Source: Aerococcus urinae
GTDB taxonomy: Bacteria; Bacillota; Bacilli; Lactobacillales; Aerococcaceae
DNA: 64,000 nucleotides
Direction: 5' to 3'
Assembly (NCBI RefSeq): GCF_001543175.1
Contig: NZ_CP014161.1
Location: 1,426,001-1,490,000 of the forward strand
Shown here one piece after another: positions 8,532 to 21,064 of the stretch. Numbering within the stretch: position 1 is the stretch's first letter; each line of letters begins with the position of its first letter. The translations under genes were made by a program, and so were the position numbers. The notes below the pieces were generated by a model. The model ran no database searches, was not told the DNA's origin, and worked only from the letters and a program-made list of their open reading frames with translations.

Positions 8532-9860
8532 TTAATGAGGTGCGGTTGGCCCAGAAACGCTATCCCGGCCTCTTTCAATTTCTTCTTCAGGCATTGGATT
8601 AGGCATCTTATGCTCATGTTGTGAGGCACCTGACACCGCATCCTTACTTTCATTTTCTTCTTTATCCTTAGCTTTTGAAGTTGCCTTGGTTACCGTATCT
8701 GGTCTTGGGCCACCCTCGCTAGCTTCAATATAAGGTTTCTCGATGGCATGTTGGAGTTCATCATCAAGACCCGCTTCGTAGCGCTCTTGATACCATTGAT
8801 TTACGTCTTCAGCGGTTTCGCCCAGGAATGGGTTTGGTACATGTGGATCATGCAAGGTCCGGTCCCAAGAGGATTCTGCGGTATCAATAAAGGGTTTACC
8901 ATTTTGAACGGTTTCTAAGACCCCGAGATAGCGGCCTTTTTGGTCATAAATCGGACGGTAGTGTAAGTAGACCTTATTCCCATTACCCTTGGTGTACCAC
9001 ATACTCTCACTGCGACGACGACCATGATGGAGATCTTCCATAATTCCTTCTACCTTGGTACGGATTTGTGGTGGATGGCAGTCAGAAACGTTTCCACCTA
9101 GGGTCACTGGAGACCGTGGTGTCCCCGCATCTTCTTGGTGGCGACGGTTATTATAGTAGAGGAAGCGGTTTTGCTTATCGACAAAGGAAATTTCCACTTC
9201 TAAGTTGTCCAAGATGGCTTGGACTTCATCCAAGGTTAACCAGCCTGTTCCAAAATCTACCCGGGTATCAGTTTGGAAGGAGTATGGTTCAGCGTCAGGA
9301 TCTTCATCCCCTCTAGCATAGGCTAAGGCGCGGTCTAGGGCGTATTGCATCCCCATAGTAGTATAGGTTGCCCCAGAGACCACATCAAATTCACGCTTGC
9401 TACCATCTTCCTTGATTTGTTGGATTAATTTTTCTGAAGCTTGGCCACCCAGTTCTGGCGTTTCAATGCCCCGATACTTGATATCGGTAATTTCATTCTC
9501 GTCAACAGTAACTGCTAAGGTCACTTTACCCTTGTAACCATCGCCTTCACCATAGTAGGTGCCAGGTGTAAATTCATCGGGTTCGGGTTGTCCCGCAGCA
9601 ATTCTTAAGGCTTCTTTTACTGCGTTGATAAGCCCTTCAGAAGAATGAGTCGCTCCTGACAGGACATCCACATCCGCACTTTGTTGGTCTAAGATCTGAT
9701 TCACCAAGTGCTTGATGGCTAGGCTACCCACATTTTCTGAATCTGCTTCCGAAACTTGGATATCTTCAATTTTATCTTCACTTACTTTAACATCAACTTC
9801 TACCATATCTAGAAAGCCCTGAGCTTCTTCATGGTAGGTGCCTGGATTAAATTTTGCCAT
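8532..9860 (-). CDS. Double FMN-binding domain protein with DUF438-type PAS domain
   Basis: A 442-aa soluble protein without a signal peptide. Residues 1-95 and 97-190 are two FMN_bind domains, each opening with PGTY and carrying an SGAT motif (DVLSGATHSS and DVVSGATYTT) where ApbE enzymes attach FMN through Thr/Ser in relatives. Residues from about 210 to 330 form a PAS fold like that of DUF438 (ILDNLEVEISFVDKQNRFLYYN in parts, then DCHPP and LHYRPIYD). The tail is charged and probably disordered. The combination suggests a cytosolic flavin redox carrier or sensor; covalent flavin is inferred. Confidence 0.8.
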   Translation of the reverse strand: MAKFNPGTYHEEAQGFLDMVEVDVKVSEDKIEDIQVSEADSENVGSLAIKHLVNQILDQQSADVDVLSGATHSSEGLINAVKEALRIAAGQPEPDEFTPGTYYGEGDGYKGKVTLAVTVDENEITDIKYRGIETPELGGQASEKLIQQIKEDGSKREFDVVSGATYTTMGMQYALDRALAYARGDEDPDAEPYSFQTDTRVDFGTGWLTLDEVQAILDNLEVEISFVDKQNRFLYYNNRRHQEDAGTPRSPVTLGGNVSDCHPPQIRTKVEGIMEDLHHGRRRSESMWYTKGNGNKVYLHYRPIYDQKGRYLGVLETVQNGKPFIDTAESSWDRTLHDPHVPNPFLGETAEDVNQWYQERYEAGLDDELQHAIEKPYIEASEGGPRPDTVTKATSKAKDKEENESKDAVSGASQHEHKMPNPMPEEEIERGRDSVSGPTAPH

Positions 9861-10017
9861 TTTCTCCCAGCCTTTCTAAAATATTATCGTATATTATAAA
9901 TTATATAATAATTGATTCCTATAAGCCAATGATATCCACAACCCTTTGCTTATTTCTTTGCTAAATCTACCATATAAAAGTAAACTAAAGATAACTATTA
10001 AAGAAGGAGTTTGCTTA

Positions 10018-10605
10018 ATGTACGAAAAAATGCTTAAAGACTCAAAAAGTAAGCGCCAGATGCTGGTCAAACTCTTTTGGTCTACTTTCTACCTCTCTGC
10101 CTTCACCTTCGGTGGGGGTTACGTCATCATAACCCTCATGAAAAAGACCTTTGTGGATGATTATGGCTGGATTGAAGAGGACGAGATGCTAGATTTGGTA
10201 GCGATTGCCCAATCTTCTCCCGGTGCTATTGCTGTGAATGGCGCCATCGTTATTGGTTACAAATTAGCTGGTTTTATCGGCATCTTAGTTTCTGTTTTAG
10301 GGACTATCTTACCACCCATGCTAATTATTTCGGTGATTGCCCTCTTTTACCAACAATTTATCCAAAATTTCTGGGTAAAAACCCTCTTAGAAGGCATGCA
10401 AGCCGGTGTGGCTGCCGTTATCGCCGGGGTAGTTATCGATATGGTAGCTGATGTTTGGCGTCGTAAACAACCCATCTTGGTCATTATTATGCTAGCTGCC
10501 TTTATTACCAACTATTTCTTCTCTGTTAATATCATCTATATTATTTTAAGCTGTATCGGCTTGGGATTAGTCTATAGCTGGCTACAAAGACGGAAAGGAC
10601 GCTAA
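10018..10605 (+). CDS. CHR family transporter, short subunit 1
   Basis: Short-chain chromate/anion transporter subunit (195 aa) with the family block FTFGGGYVIITLM near the N-terminus and SSPGAIAVNGA near residue 70. Short CHR proteins work as pairs of homologous, oppositely oriented subunits, and the partner follows after 2 bp. The start at 10018 has AAGGAG eight bases upstream; an upstream in-frame ATG gives an uncharacteristic leader. Substrate may be chromate, sulfate or another anion; no sulfate genes are adjacent. Confidence 0.85.
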   Translation: MYEKMLKDSKSKRQMLVKLFWSTFYLSAFTFGGGYVIITLMKKTFVDDYGWIEEDEMLDLVAIAQSSPGAIAVNGAIVIGYKLAGFIGILVSVLGTILPPMLIISVIALFYQQFIQNFWVKTLLEGMQAGVAAVIAGVVIDMVADVWRRKQPILVIIMLAAFITNYFFSVNIIYIILSCIGLGLVYSWLQRRKGR

Positions 10606-10607
10606 TC

Positions 10608-11174
10608 ATGATTTATTTACAATTACTTATCTCCTTTTTAAAAGTCGGAGCCTTTAGCTTCGGAGGGGGTTATGCTGCCCTCCCCTTGATTCAAGAGGAA
10701 ATCGTTGAAAACCACGCTTGGCTATCCATGCAAGAATTTACCGACTTGATTACTATTTCGCAAATGACGCCTGGTCCCATCGCTATCAATTCCGCAACCT
10801 TTGTAGGAACTAAGCTAGCTGGAACCCTGGGCGCTATGGTTGCCACTCTGGGTTCGATCTTACCTTCCATTATTATCGTGAGCATCATTGCCCGCCTCTA
10901 CTTCAAATACCGAAACCTTAGCCTCTTACAAAACGTTCTAGTGGCCTTACGACCGGCCGTTGTAGCGATGATTGCCGCTGCTGGCTTGTTAATATTAATA
11001 TCCGCCTTTTGGGGTGAAGCTCCCGTAGCCTTAGCCAATATCAATTGGGTCGCCGTAGTCATCTTCGGACTCGCCTTAGCCATTCTCATCCGCTACAAGG
11101 TCAATCCCATTTTAGTGATCGTCATGGCAGGAGTTGTTAATGTCCTCTATCAAGCAGTATTGATGGTGGTGTGA
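10608..11174 (+). CDS. CHR family transporter, short subunit 2
   Basis: Second half of the paired CHR transporter (188 aa). Residues 13-25 read AFSFGGGYAALPL and residues 60-75 contain SQMTPGPIAINSATFVG in parts (TPGPIAIN), the conserved CHR signature. Five to six membrane helices follow. It begins 2 bp after the stop of subunit 1 with GGAAAGGA inside the preceding gene, so the two are co-translated. Confidence 0.85.
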   Translation: MIYLQLLISFLKVGAFSFGGGYAALPLIQEEIVENHAWLSMQEFTDLITISQMTPGPIAINSATFVGTKLAGTLGAMVATLGSILPSIIIVSIIARLYFKYRNLSLLQNVLVALRPAVVAMIAAAGLLILISAFWGEAPVALANINWVAVVIFGLALAILIRYKVNPILVIVMAGVVNVLYQAVLMVV

Positions 11175-11203
11175 TGGAAGTTATTAGCCAATATACAGTA
11201 AAA

Positions 11204-11246
11204 AGACACTATTGAACTAGCTGGAAAACTAATTACAATAGTGTCT
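11204..11246 (-). terminator. Terminator for the 50-aa gene
   Basis: Perfect 11-bp arms, AGACACTATTG at 11204-11214 and its complement at 11236-11246. On the minus strand the second arm is followed by a T5 run. It lies 38 bp downstream of the small minus-strand gene at 11284. Confidence 0.75.
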
Positions 11247-11283
11247 ACTATAGACGAACTTAATTCATTTTTTCTAATTTGCA

Positions 11284-11436
11284 CTAAAAGATTAACTTAA
11301 ATAAACCATAGGCTAATAAACCAAACACCAATACTGATGGTATAATTCCAAAATTAAATTCGCCTTTTATTTGTCGACTGTCTTCTCGTTCTTCGTTAAC
11401 AAGCGACCATGACCCTATCCATTTTTCTTTATTCAT
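11284..11436 (-). CDS. Small membrane protein, 50 aa, unknown
   Basis: The protein has a charged N-terminal half (MNKEKWIGSWSLVNEERED) and a single hydrophobic helix in the C-terminal half (IIPSVLVFGLLAYGLF), ending KLIF. I do not recognise it. A strong terminator lies immediately downstream in the right orientation, which supports transcription. The ribosome-binding site is weak (GAAAG). It lies in an AT-rich accessory stretch between the CHR transporter and the tRNA cluster. It could be a small membrane toxin, immunity or stress peptide, but nothing here decides. Confidence 0.5.
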   Translation of the reverse strand: MNKEKWIGSWSLVNEEREDSRQIKGEFNFGIIPSVLVFGLLAYGLFKLIF

Positions 11437-11888
11437 TATTTTCACTTTCTTTCCATCTTGAAAAGCGTAATCTGAAATGGTAAACTTTTATTACTAATCT
11501 TCCACTTAGGAGGACCACTTCCTAAGCGATTAGTGACTAAATTTTATTACAAATTCTATTGTGAATAGTAGTAGCATGAATTTGAACTTTAAGAAGAAGT
11601 CTTCTAATGACCTCTTCTTTTTTTATTCACTTCCCTTTTAAATCTAAGTATATTGCAACTTAAGGGTCATGAATACAATTTAATTTAAGAGTACAGAAAG
11701 GGTTATTGGAAAATGATCAACTAAAGCTAGTATCTCTTAACGCTCAAATGTGATATAGTCTTTTAAGATTTTAATGAAGTTATTATAGCTACTGCCATAA
11801 TAATGTAAAAAAGCGCCCCTTTGCAGGGCACTTCAATAAGAACTAATATATTATAACATATAAATAACTTGGTTAAAGGAGGTAATCT
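11437..11888. other. Gene-poor AT-rich stretch with hairpins
   Basis: I see no convincing gene here. It holds an inverted repeat (CTTAGGA/TCCTAAG) at 11505-11526, a + strand terminator at 11592-11625, and a GC-rich hairpin at about 11809-11833 whose T-run lies on the minus strand. A short non-coding transcript ending at 11625 is possible. AAAGGAGG at 11875-11882 is the ribosome-binding site of the next gene. Confidence 0.5.
11592..11625 (+). terminator. Rho-independent terminator of an unidentified transcript
   Basis: Arms AGAAGAAGTC and GACCTCTTCT pair at nine of ten positions around a 7-base loop, followed by seven or more T. No open reading frame of useful size ends here on the + strand. 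Confidence 0.65.
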
Positions 11889-12539
11889 ATGATTACTACT
11901 CAAGATGCAACATACCTCGCTGGCTTATTCTTTTTAACGGCTATTGGATTTATAGTCAAAGCAATTTATGATAAATCTAAAGAGAAATCCGTTAAAAAAT
12001 TTATGCTTGCTACATTAGTATCATTTTCATTTTCTTTATTGTTCGGTAGCAATTTCCTAAGGCTACATATTGATCCAAAAGATCCTAAAGAAACCCAAAA
12101 TAGAATTGCTGAACTTGTGCACATCAATCCTAAACAAGTTCAAGTGACTGATGAGGAGATCGGCGAAAACAAATATAAAAAATATAACTTTGAATATAAA
12201 GCTAAAATGCTCACAAGGGATGAAAATACAAAGATAAAAAGCATTGATTTTGATAATGTTGACAAACAATTTATTTATAATTTGTTTAAAGAACTAAATT
12301 ACCCTAAATTGAAGCAATTAGACGACTTAATACAAAATGACAGAGGCCTTTGTTTCGATTATATAGATAATTTAGGGATTATGTTATCCTCAAATAAAGA
12401 TCAAAACACTTTTAATGTATATATAACGTTTAATGAAGATAATGACTGGCTTTGGAGTACTAGAAAAGCAATTGAATCTACTTACAACAATAAGAAATCT
12501 TCATCTTCTAAACACTCATTATTAGACGAACTAAAATAA
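11889..12539 (+). CDS. Hypothetical membrane-anchored protein, 216 aa
   Basis: Residues 8-27 (TYLAGLFFLTAIGFIVKAIY in part) and about 38-55 (MLATLVSFSFSLLFGSNF) are two membrane helices. The remaining 160 residues are a soluble, Lys/Asp/Asn-rich domain without motifs I recognise. The gene is clearly AT-richer than its neighbours. It sits alone between a hairpin-rich spacer and the tRNA cluster, a common place for acquired genes. AAAGGAGG precedes the ATG. No function is proposed. Confidence 0.75.
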   Translation: MITTQDATYLAGLFFLTAIGFIVKAIYDKSKEKSVKKFMLATLVSFSFSLLFGSNFLRLHIDPKDPKETQNRIAELVHINPKQVQVTDEEIGENKYKKYNFEYKAKMLTRDENTKIKSIDFDNVDKQFIYNLFKELNYPKLKQLDDLIQNDRGLCFDYIDNLGIMLSSNKDQNTFNVYITFNEDNDWLWSTRKAIESTYNNKKSSSSKHSLLDELK

Positions 12540-12542
12540 AAT

Positions 12543-12583
12543 AGTCCTACTCCCTCTACTTTGGTCAGTAAGAGGAGTAGGAC
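12543..12583. terminator. Hairpin after the 216-aa gene
   Basis: Perfect 11-bp arms, AGTCCTACTCC and its complement, start 3 bp after the stop codon. The following bases are A/T-rich but not a clean T-run, so it may be a terminator or a 3' stabilising hairpin. Confidence 0.6.
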
Positions 12584-12700
12584 TATAATAAAAAATATTG
12601 TGGATATTTCTCTTATAGAAAATCGTGAACGCAAGAATCGTACAGGCAAATTTAAAACTCATCGGAATACCTTTCGTTACTCTTTTTACCAAAACAAAAA

Positions 12701-12745
12701 AACGTTGTTATATCACTTTGTTAAAAAGCTTGATATAACAACGTT
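12701..12745 (-). terminator. Terminator of the rrn-tRNA operon
   Basis: Perfect 15-bp arms at 12701-12715 and 12731-12745. On the minus strand the hairpin is followed by seven T. It lies 9 bp beyond the 3' end of the last tRNA, so it closes the rRNA/tRNA transcript. Confidence 0.9.
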
Positions 12746-12753
12746 TTCTTTAG

Positions 12754-12837
12754 TGCCGGCGGTGGGGGTCGAACCCACACGTCCGTGAGGACACGGGATT
12801 TTGAGTCCCGCGCGTCTGCCAATTCCGCCACGCCGGC
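12754..12837 (-). tRNA. tRNA-Leu(CAA)
   Basis: Acceptor GCCGGCG pairs with CGCCGGC. The anticodon stem CGGGA/TCCCG encloses CTCAAAA, giving CAA. A long variable arm is present, as expected for Leu. CCA is not encoded. Last gene of the cluster. Confidence 0.95.
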
Positions 12838-12848
12838 TTATATATAAA

Positions 12849-12919
12849 AGGCGGTAGCCGGATTTGAACCGGCGATAAAGGTTTTGCAGACCCGTGCCTT
12901 ACCCCTTGGCTATACCGCC
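12849..12919 (-). tRNA. tRNA-Cys(GCA)
   Basis: A 71-nt cloverleaf with acceptor GGCGGTA/TACCGCC and anticodon loop CTGCAAA. CCA is not encoded. Confidence 0.95.
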
Positions 12920-12993
12920 ATATTTAATTAAAAACTAACCTCTTCTTAAAAGAAGAGGTCTAAACAATTACCACTAGCATGATAATCATTAAA

Positions 12994-13065
12994 CTGGGGT
13001 AGCTGGATTCGAACCAACGCATGACAGAGTCAAAGTCTGTTGCCTTACCGCTTGGCGATACCCCA
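12994..13065 (-). tRNA. tRNA-Gln(TTG)
   Basis: Acceptor TGGGGTA/TACCCCA. The anticodon stem ACAGA/TCTGT encloses CTTTGAC, giving TTG. The U1-A72 start is typical of Gln. Confidence 0.95.
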
Positions 13066-13072
13066 ATGTAAG

Positions 13073-13146
13073 GGCGAACGAGGGGAATCGAACCCCCGAG
13101 TGTCGGAGCCACAATCCGATGCGTTAACCACTTCGCCACGTTCGCC
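13073..13146 (-). tRNA. tRNA-His(GTG)
   Basis: The anticodon loop TTGTGGC gives GTG. An extra 5' G (G-1) is encoded and faces discriminator C73, the identity feature of tRNA-His. Confidence 0.95.
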
Positions 13147-13172
13147 ATATATATGATATATAACAGGTTTAA

Positions 13173-13243
13173 CAGGGACACTAGGAATCGAACCCAGATC
13201 GACGGTTTTGGAGACCGTAGTTTTACCGTTAAACTATGTCCCT
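13173..13243 (-). tRNA. tRNA-Trp(CCA)
   Basis: Acceptor AGGGACA/TGTCCCT. The anticodon stem ACGGT/ACCGT encloses CTCCAAA, giving CCA. Confidence 0.95.
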
Positions 13244-13272
13244 ATTCTCAAATGAGAATAGCTATCATTTTA

Positions 13273-13353
13273 TGGAGGGAAGAGGATTCGAACCTCTGAA
13301 CCCGAAGGAACGGATTTACAGTCCGCTGCGTTTGGCCGCTTCGCTATCCCTCC
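13273..13353 (-). tRNA. tRNA-Tyr(GTA)
   Basis: Acceptor GGAGGGA/TCCCTCC, anticodon loop CTGTAAA and a long variable arm typical of Tyr. Confidence 0.95.
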
Positions 13354-13360
13354 TAATGGA

Positions 13361-13433
13361 TGGTCCGAGACAGAATCGAACTGCCGACACCTTGAGCTTC
13401 AATCAAGTGCTCTACCAACTGAGCTATCGGACC
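13361..13433 (-). tRNA. tRNA-Phe(GAA)
   Basis: Acceptor GGTCCGA/TCGGACC. The anticodon stem CTTGA/TCAAG encloses TTGAAGC, giving GAA. Confidence 0.95.
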
Positions 13434-13445
13434 CCATTATAAGAA

Positions 13446-13518
13446 CGGTCCGGACGGGATTTGAACCCGCGATCTCCTCCGTGACAGGGAGGCATGTTAA
13501 CCCCTACACCACCGGACC
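13446..13518 (-). tRNA. tRNA-Asp(GTC)
   Basis: Acceptor GGTCCGG/CCGGACC. The anticodon stem CCTCC/GGAGG encloses CTGTCAC, giving GTC. Confidence 0.95.
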
Positions 13519-13531
13519 AATATATGAATAA

Positions 13532-13604
13532 TGGAGAATGAGGGGCTCGAACCCCCGACATTCTGCTTGTAAGGCAGACGCTCTCCCAGCTGAGCTAATT
13601 CTCC
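13532..13604 (-). tRNA. tRNA-Val(TAC)
   Basis: Acceptor GGAGAAT/ATTCTCC. The anticodon stem TCTGC/GCAGA encloses CTTACAA, giving TAC. Confidence 0.95.
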
Positions 13605-13624
13605 TGATTACTCTTAAAAAGTAA

Positions 13625-13696
13625 TGACCCGTACGGGAATCGAACCCGTGTTACCGCCGTGAAAGGGCGGTGTCTTAACCGCTTGACCAACGGGCC
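13625..13696 (-). tRNA. tRNA-Glu(TTC)
   Basis: Acceptor GGCCCGT pairs with ACGGGTC (one G-U). The anticodon stem CCGCC/GGCGG encloses CTTTCAC, giving TTC. Confidence 0.95.
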
Positions 13697-13709
13697 AACA
13701 AAATATAAA

Positions 13710-13796
13710 CGGAGAGTAAGGGATTCGAACCCTTGAAACGGTCTCCCGTTTACACGATTTCCAATCGTGCTCCTTCGGCCTCTCGGACAACTCTCC
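13710..13796 (-). tRNA. tRNA-Ser(GGA)
   Basis: An 87-nt tRNA with a long variable arm. The anticodon stem CACGA/TCGTG encloses TTGGAAA, giving GGA. Confidence 0.95.
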
Positions 13797-13830
13797 AATA
13801 GCTTAAAGCCTGAGGACTCACTCGCCATAA

Positions 13831-13904
13831 CTCCGCAAGTAGGACTCGAACCTACGACATCTTGATTAACAGTCAAGCGCTACTACCAACTGAGCTATTG
13901 CGGA
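13831..13904 (-). tRNA. tRNA-Asn(GTT)
   Basis: Acceptor TCCGCAA/TTGCGGA. The anticodon stem CTTGA/TCAAG encloses CTGTTAA, giving GTT. First tRNA after the 5S gene. Confidence 0.95.
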
Positions 13905-13916
13905 ATAAAATAAGAT

Positions 13917-14035
13917 TGCACGGCAACGTCCTAGTCTCACAGGGGGCAACCCCCAACTACATTCGGCGCTAAGAAGCTTAACTGCTGTGTTCGGGATGGA
14001 TACAGGTGGGTCCTTCTTGCCATCGTCACCGTACA
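13917..14035 (-). rRNA. rrf: 5S ribosomal RNA
   Basis: About 119 nt. The terminal helix pairs TGTACGGTGAC with GTTGCCGTGCA. The internal landmarks CCCGAACACAG and GGGGGTTGCCCCC are present. It lies 78 bp downstream of the 23S gene. Ends are placed from the terminal helix and may be off by a few bases. Confidence 0.95.
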
Positions 14036-14112
14036 ATTTATTTTTTTGAGCTTGTTCGCTCAAAACTGAATCTATCATAATCCCCTTAAACCTTCATACA
14101 ACCTTATCCTTT

Positions 14113-17014
<2,902 letters not shown>

Positions 17015-17140
17015 ACCGGTTAAGTTGTATGATGCGAAAAGTTTTAAAACTCTTTCTTTTTCGGTTTTTACGCTTGGTAAAATTGGTTTATTGACATTTC
17101 TATCTCGCAAAAAATAGAAATACGGAATGTTATGATAGTA

Positions 17141-17159
17141 TTCAGTTTTCAAAGAACAA
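17141..17159 (-). promoter_or_regulatory. boxA-like antitermination site in the 16S-23S spacer
   Basis: On the minus strand the spacer reads TTGTTCTTTGAAAACTGAA, close to the boxA consensus bound by NusB-S10. The 16S-23S spacer (about 210 bp) contains no tRNA gene. Confidence 0.6.
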
Positions 17160-17215
17160 TAGAGAGTTAGACCTCTCAAAACTAAACAAAGAAGACTCAA
17201 ATATGTATTCCGAAT

Positions 17216-18775
<1,560 letters not shown>

Positions 18776-18899
18776 ATCATGAGCGTTGATAGCTCATTTG
18801 TTTGCTGACTAGTTATAGTCTGGTCTAGACTTATTGTTTGAATTGTTGGTTCATCAACAAAATGTTGATGCCCTACACATTTGGTTCGTCTTCTTTGTT

Positions 18900-18915
18900 C
18901 AGTTTTCAAAGGTCT
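18900..18915 (-). promoter_or_regulatory. boxA-like element in the rrn leader
   Basis: The minus strand reads CCTTTGAAAACTGAAC between the promoters and the 16S gene. It is similar to the spacer boxA and fits an rRNA antitermination site. Confidence 0.5.
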
Positions 18916-18948
18916 AATCTTACTGCCTTCTGTGACAGCGACTTAATT

Positions 18949-18978
18949 AGTATACCATAGCTTTTGAATGTTTGTCAA
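18949..18978 (-). promoter_or_regulatory. rrn promoter P1 (nearest 16S)
   Basis: -35 TTGACA (18973-18978), 18-bp spacer, -10 TATACT (18949-18954). Confidence 0.85.
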
Positions 18979-19063
18979 CAACTTTTTTGAAAAGTTTTTT
19001 GAAGCGTTTAAAGCTGGTGGACGAATTAAGATTTCGATCAATTTTGTTTGACCAGCAAGAATT

Positions 19064-19093
19064 ATTATAGCTTATTACTAAGTTGTTTGTCAA
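19064..19093 (-). promoter_or_regulatory. rrn promoter P2
   Basis: -35 TTGACA (19088-19093), 18-bp spacer, -10 TATAAT (19064-19069): full consensus hexamers. The -35 neighbourhood repeats that of P1 (CTTGTTGACAAAC / GTTGTTGACAAAC). Confidence 0.85.
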
Positions 19094-19162
19094 CAAGTTT
19101 TTTGATTTATTTTCTTAAGTGTTTTAAGGAACAAATCATTTCTTGTGAGAAACAACTTTTAT

Positions 19163-19191
19163 AGAATACCAAGTCCCCCATTGATTGTCAA
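19163..19191 (-). promoter_or_regulatory. rrn promoter P3 (most distal)
   Basis: -35 TTGACA (19186-19191), 17-bp spacer, -10 TATTCT (19163-19168). Three promoters in tandem suggest this operon is strongly expressed. Confidence 0.7.
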
Positions 19192-19264
19192 TAACTTTCT
19201 CCAACTTTTTTCATAATTAATTACTCTTAGCTATTCATATCCTACATAAATACTAGTCCTATCC

Positions 19265-20086
19265 CTATTTAGGCAAGCTCTTTTCCTTAAAACCGGTAAA
19301 ATGATAAGCCATAATGAGCTGTCCGATACTAAATAGGATCACTAGAAGTGCCATTAGACGATTATTTAAGTGAAAGTAGCCCCATAAGCTTGCCAGGAGG
19401 CTAGGTAGAATTAATGAGAGTAAACTGGCGCCGTAGCACTCCTTCAGATTATAAAAATCAAAGCGCTGAGCTAGCCGCAAGCGGTTCAGAACCACAGCAG
19501 CTAATAGGCTATATAAGATAAGAAACAGTAAAAAGAGAATATGACGCATGCCGACGAATAAGTATTTCTGGTTCTTACGATAATTTTTCTGATAGTTTTG
19601 ATAGAACTGTTCCAGCAATTCCTGACTACTTAGCTTGGTCTGTGTGTTTCTATTATAAGGTGCGGAAAAGTCATCGCCTTCCCGAGGCTGATAGACCATC
19701 ATATCTTCTAGAAAGATAAAGGCCGAGGGATTATTCAGAAAAAGAGTGTCTAATTCTTCCAGTTCAGGTAAAAACCCAATACTTATTGCTGGCTCATCGA
19801 GCTTTTGTTCTCTCTCCTCAGAACCCTCTCGTGAGACTAATTGCCCTTCTTGGAGTGCATAGTCCTTTAGCTTCTGGTCAACACGCTGACTGGGAAAATC
19901 AGCTAGTAATTCTTGGTAAGATTGGTCAAAGACCTCATTATTTACCCCCTGAAAACCTAAAGCAAAGGGTAAGGTTAAAATTAAACTTAGGACAAGAATG
20001 ACTACTACCATCCCAAAAGTGTTGAGTGAGCGTCTTTGGCGATAGACATAGGCAGAAGTTAAAATATTTTTTAAAGAAGAGCGCAT
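19265..20086 (-). CDS. Membrane protein, DUF1189-like
   Basis: A 273-aa protein with an N-terminal basic segment (YVYRQRRSLNTF), a first helix (VVVILVLSLILTLPFAL), a large polar domain of about 120 residues, and three or four helices in the last 90 residues. This resembles DUF1189 proteins such as YvdJ, often found near maltodextrin genes, but the match is by general architecture. The start at 20086 has AAAGGA eight bases upstream. The longer frame to 20200 would overlap the divergent proC start. Role unknown. Confidence 0.6.
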   Translation of the reverse strand: MRSSLKNILTSAYVYRQRRSLNTFGMVVVILVLSLILTLPFALGFQGVNNEVFDQSYQELLADFPSQRVDQKLKDYALQEGQLVSREGSEEREQKLDEPAISIGFLPELEELDTLFLNNPSAFIFLEDMMVYQPREGDDFSAPYNRNTQTKLSSQELLEQFYQNYQKNYRKNQKYLFVGMRHILFLLFLILYSLLAAVVLNRLRLAQRFDFYNLKECYGASLLSLILPSLLASLWGYFHLNNRLMALLVILFSIGQLIMAYHFTGFKEKSLPK

Positions 20087-20150
20087 GAAGGGGTTCCTTT
20101 CTGCTATGATATTTTCAGAAAATACTTGTAAGTGATAGGAGTGCGTAACT

Positions 20151-20948
20151 ATGAAAACCATTGCCGTTATTGGAGCTGGAAATATGGGCCAAGCCCTCAT
20201 CGCTGGCTTACAATCTAGTGATCATCAAGCACAGTTAGAGATTAAGGCTGCTACTGCTAGCCAAGCGAGCGCAGATAAAGTTGCTCAAAATTTGGCCATT
20301 AGCTGCTCAACTAATAACCAAACTTGTGTCCAAGGAGCTGACCTCGTCATTGTGGCAGTGAAACCTTATCTAATGGACCAGGTGTTGGACGAAATTAAGA
20401 ACAGCCTCAAAGCGGATGCCGTTATCGTCACCGTAGCAGCTGGTTATAGTCTAGAACAAGCAGGGGCAATTCTCGGCGACCAAGCCGCTATCGTCCGGAT
20501 CATGCCAAACACTGCCGTGAAAATCGGCCAAGGCGTGATTGCTATGACTGCTAATGACCAGGTTTCCGCTAGGGACTGTCAAGCAATTAAAGACTTGTTC
20601 CAAGGTCTAGGCTTAGTTGCTGAAGTCCATGAAGATCAGTTTGCAACCATCACGGGACTGTCTGGTTCCAGTCCCACCATTGTCTACATGCTAATCGAAG
20701 CCATGTCAGACGCCGGCTGTCAACAAGGCCTTCCCCGGTCTCAAGCCCAAAGCTTAGCTGCTCAAACCGTCCTGGGGGCTGCAGCGATGGTGGTAGAAAC
20801 TGGACAACATCCCGGCCAACTAAAGGATGCGGTCTGCTCACCTGCTGGCACCTCCATTGAATGCGTCCGTAAGGCAGAGGAAAAAGGCTTACGAACCGCT
20901 GCCATGGAAGCGGTCATCGCTGCTTGCCAAAAAGCCAAAGGCAAGTAA
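20151..20948 (+). CDS. proC: Pyrroline-5-carboxylate reductase
   Basis: Catalyses the last step of proline synthesis, reducing pyrroline-5-carboxylate with NAD(P)H in the cytosol. A Rossmann motif GAGNMGQAL starts at residue 8. VRIMPNTA lies near residue 120, and the C-terminal dimerisation signature includes LKDAVCSPAGTS followed by AMEAVIAAC. The length of 265 aa is standard. TAGGAG precedes the ATG. It is monocistronic, divergent from the DUF1189-like gene, and ends in its own terminator. No proA/proB in the window. Confidence 0.95.
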   Translation: MKTIAVIGAGNMGQALIAGLQSSDHQAQLEIKAATASQASADKVAQNLAISCSTNNQTCVQGADLVIVAVKPYLMDQVLDEIKNSLKADAVIVTVAAGYSLEQAGAILGDQAAIVRIMPNTAVKIGQGVIAMTANDQVSARDCQAIKDLFQGLGLVAEVHEDQFATITGLSGSSPTIVYMLIEAMSDAGCQQGLPRSQAQSLAAQTVLGAAAMVVETGQHPGQLKDAVCSPAGTSIECVRKAEEKGLRTAAMEAVIAACQKAKGK

Positions 20949-21012
20949 GCCAGCGGGCAAGTCTCCTAAATTTCAAGTTATAGTAAAGTATTCAATAGTT
21001 AAGTAAGCTGGA

Positions 21013-21035
21013 GGCTATCCCAAGATAGCCTTTTT
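21013..21035 (+). terminator. proC terminator
   Basis: GGCTATC/GATAGCC hairpin with a 4-base loop and a T5 tail. Confidence 0.85.
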
Positions 21036-21064
21036 CTTCTTAACCCAAGGCTCCTAACCCATAA

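Noticed and set aside
12561-13876. Short open frames overlapping the tRNA cluster
   Set aside because: They run through intact tRNA genes and the operon terminator; products resemble translated tRNA sequence.
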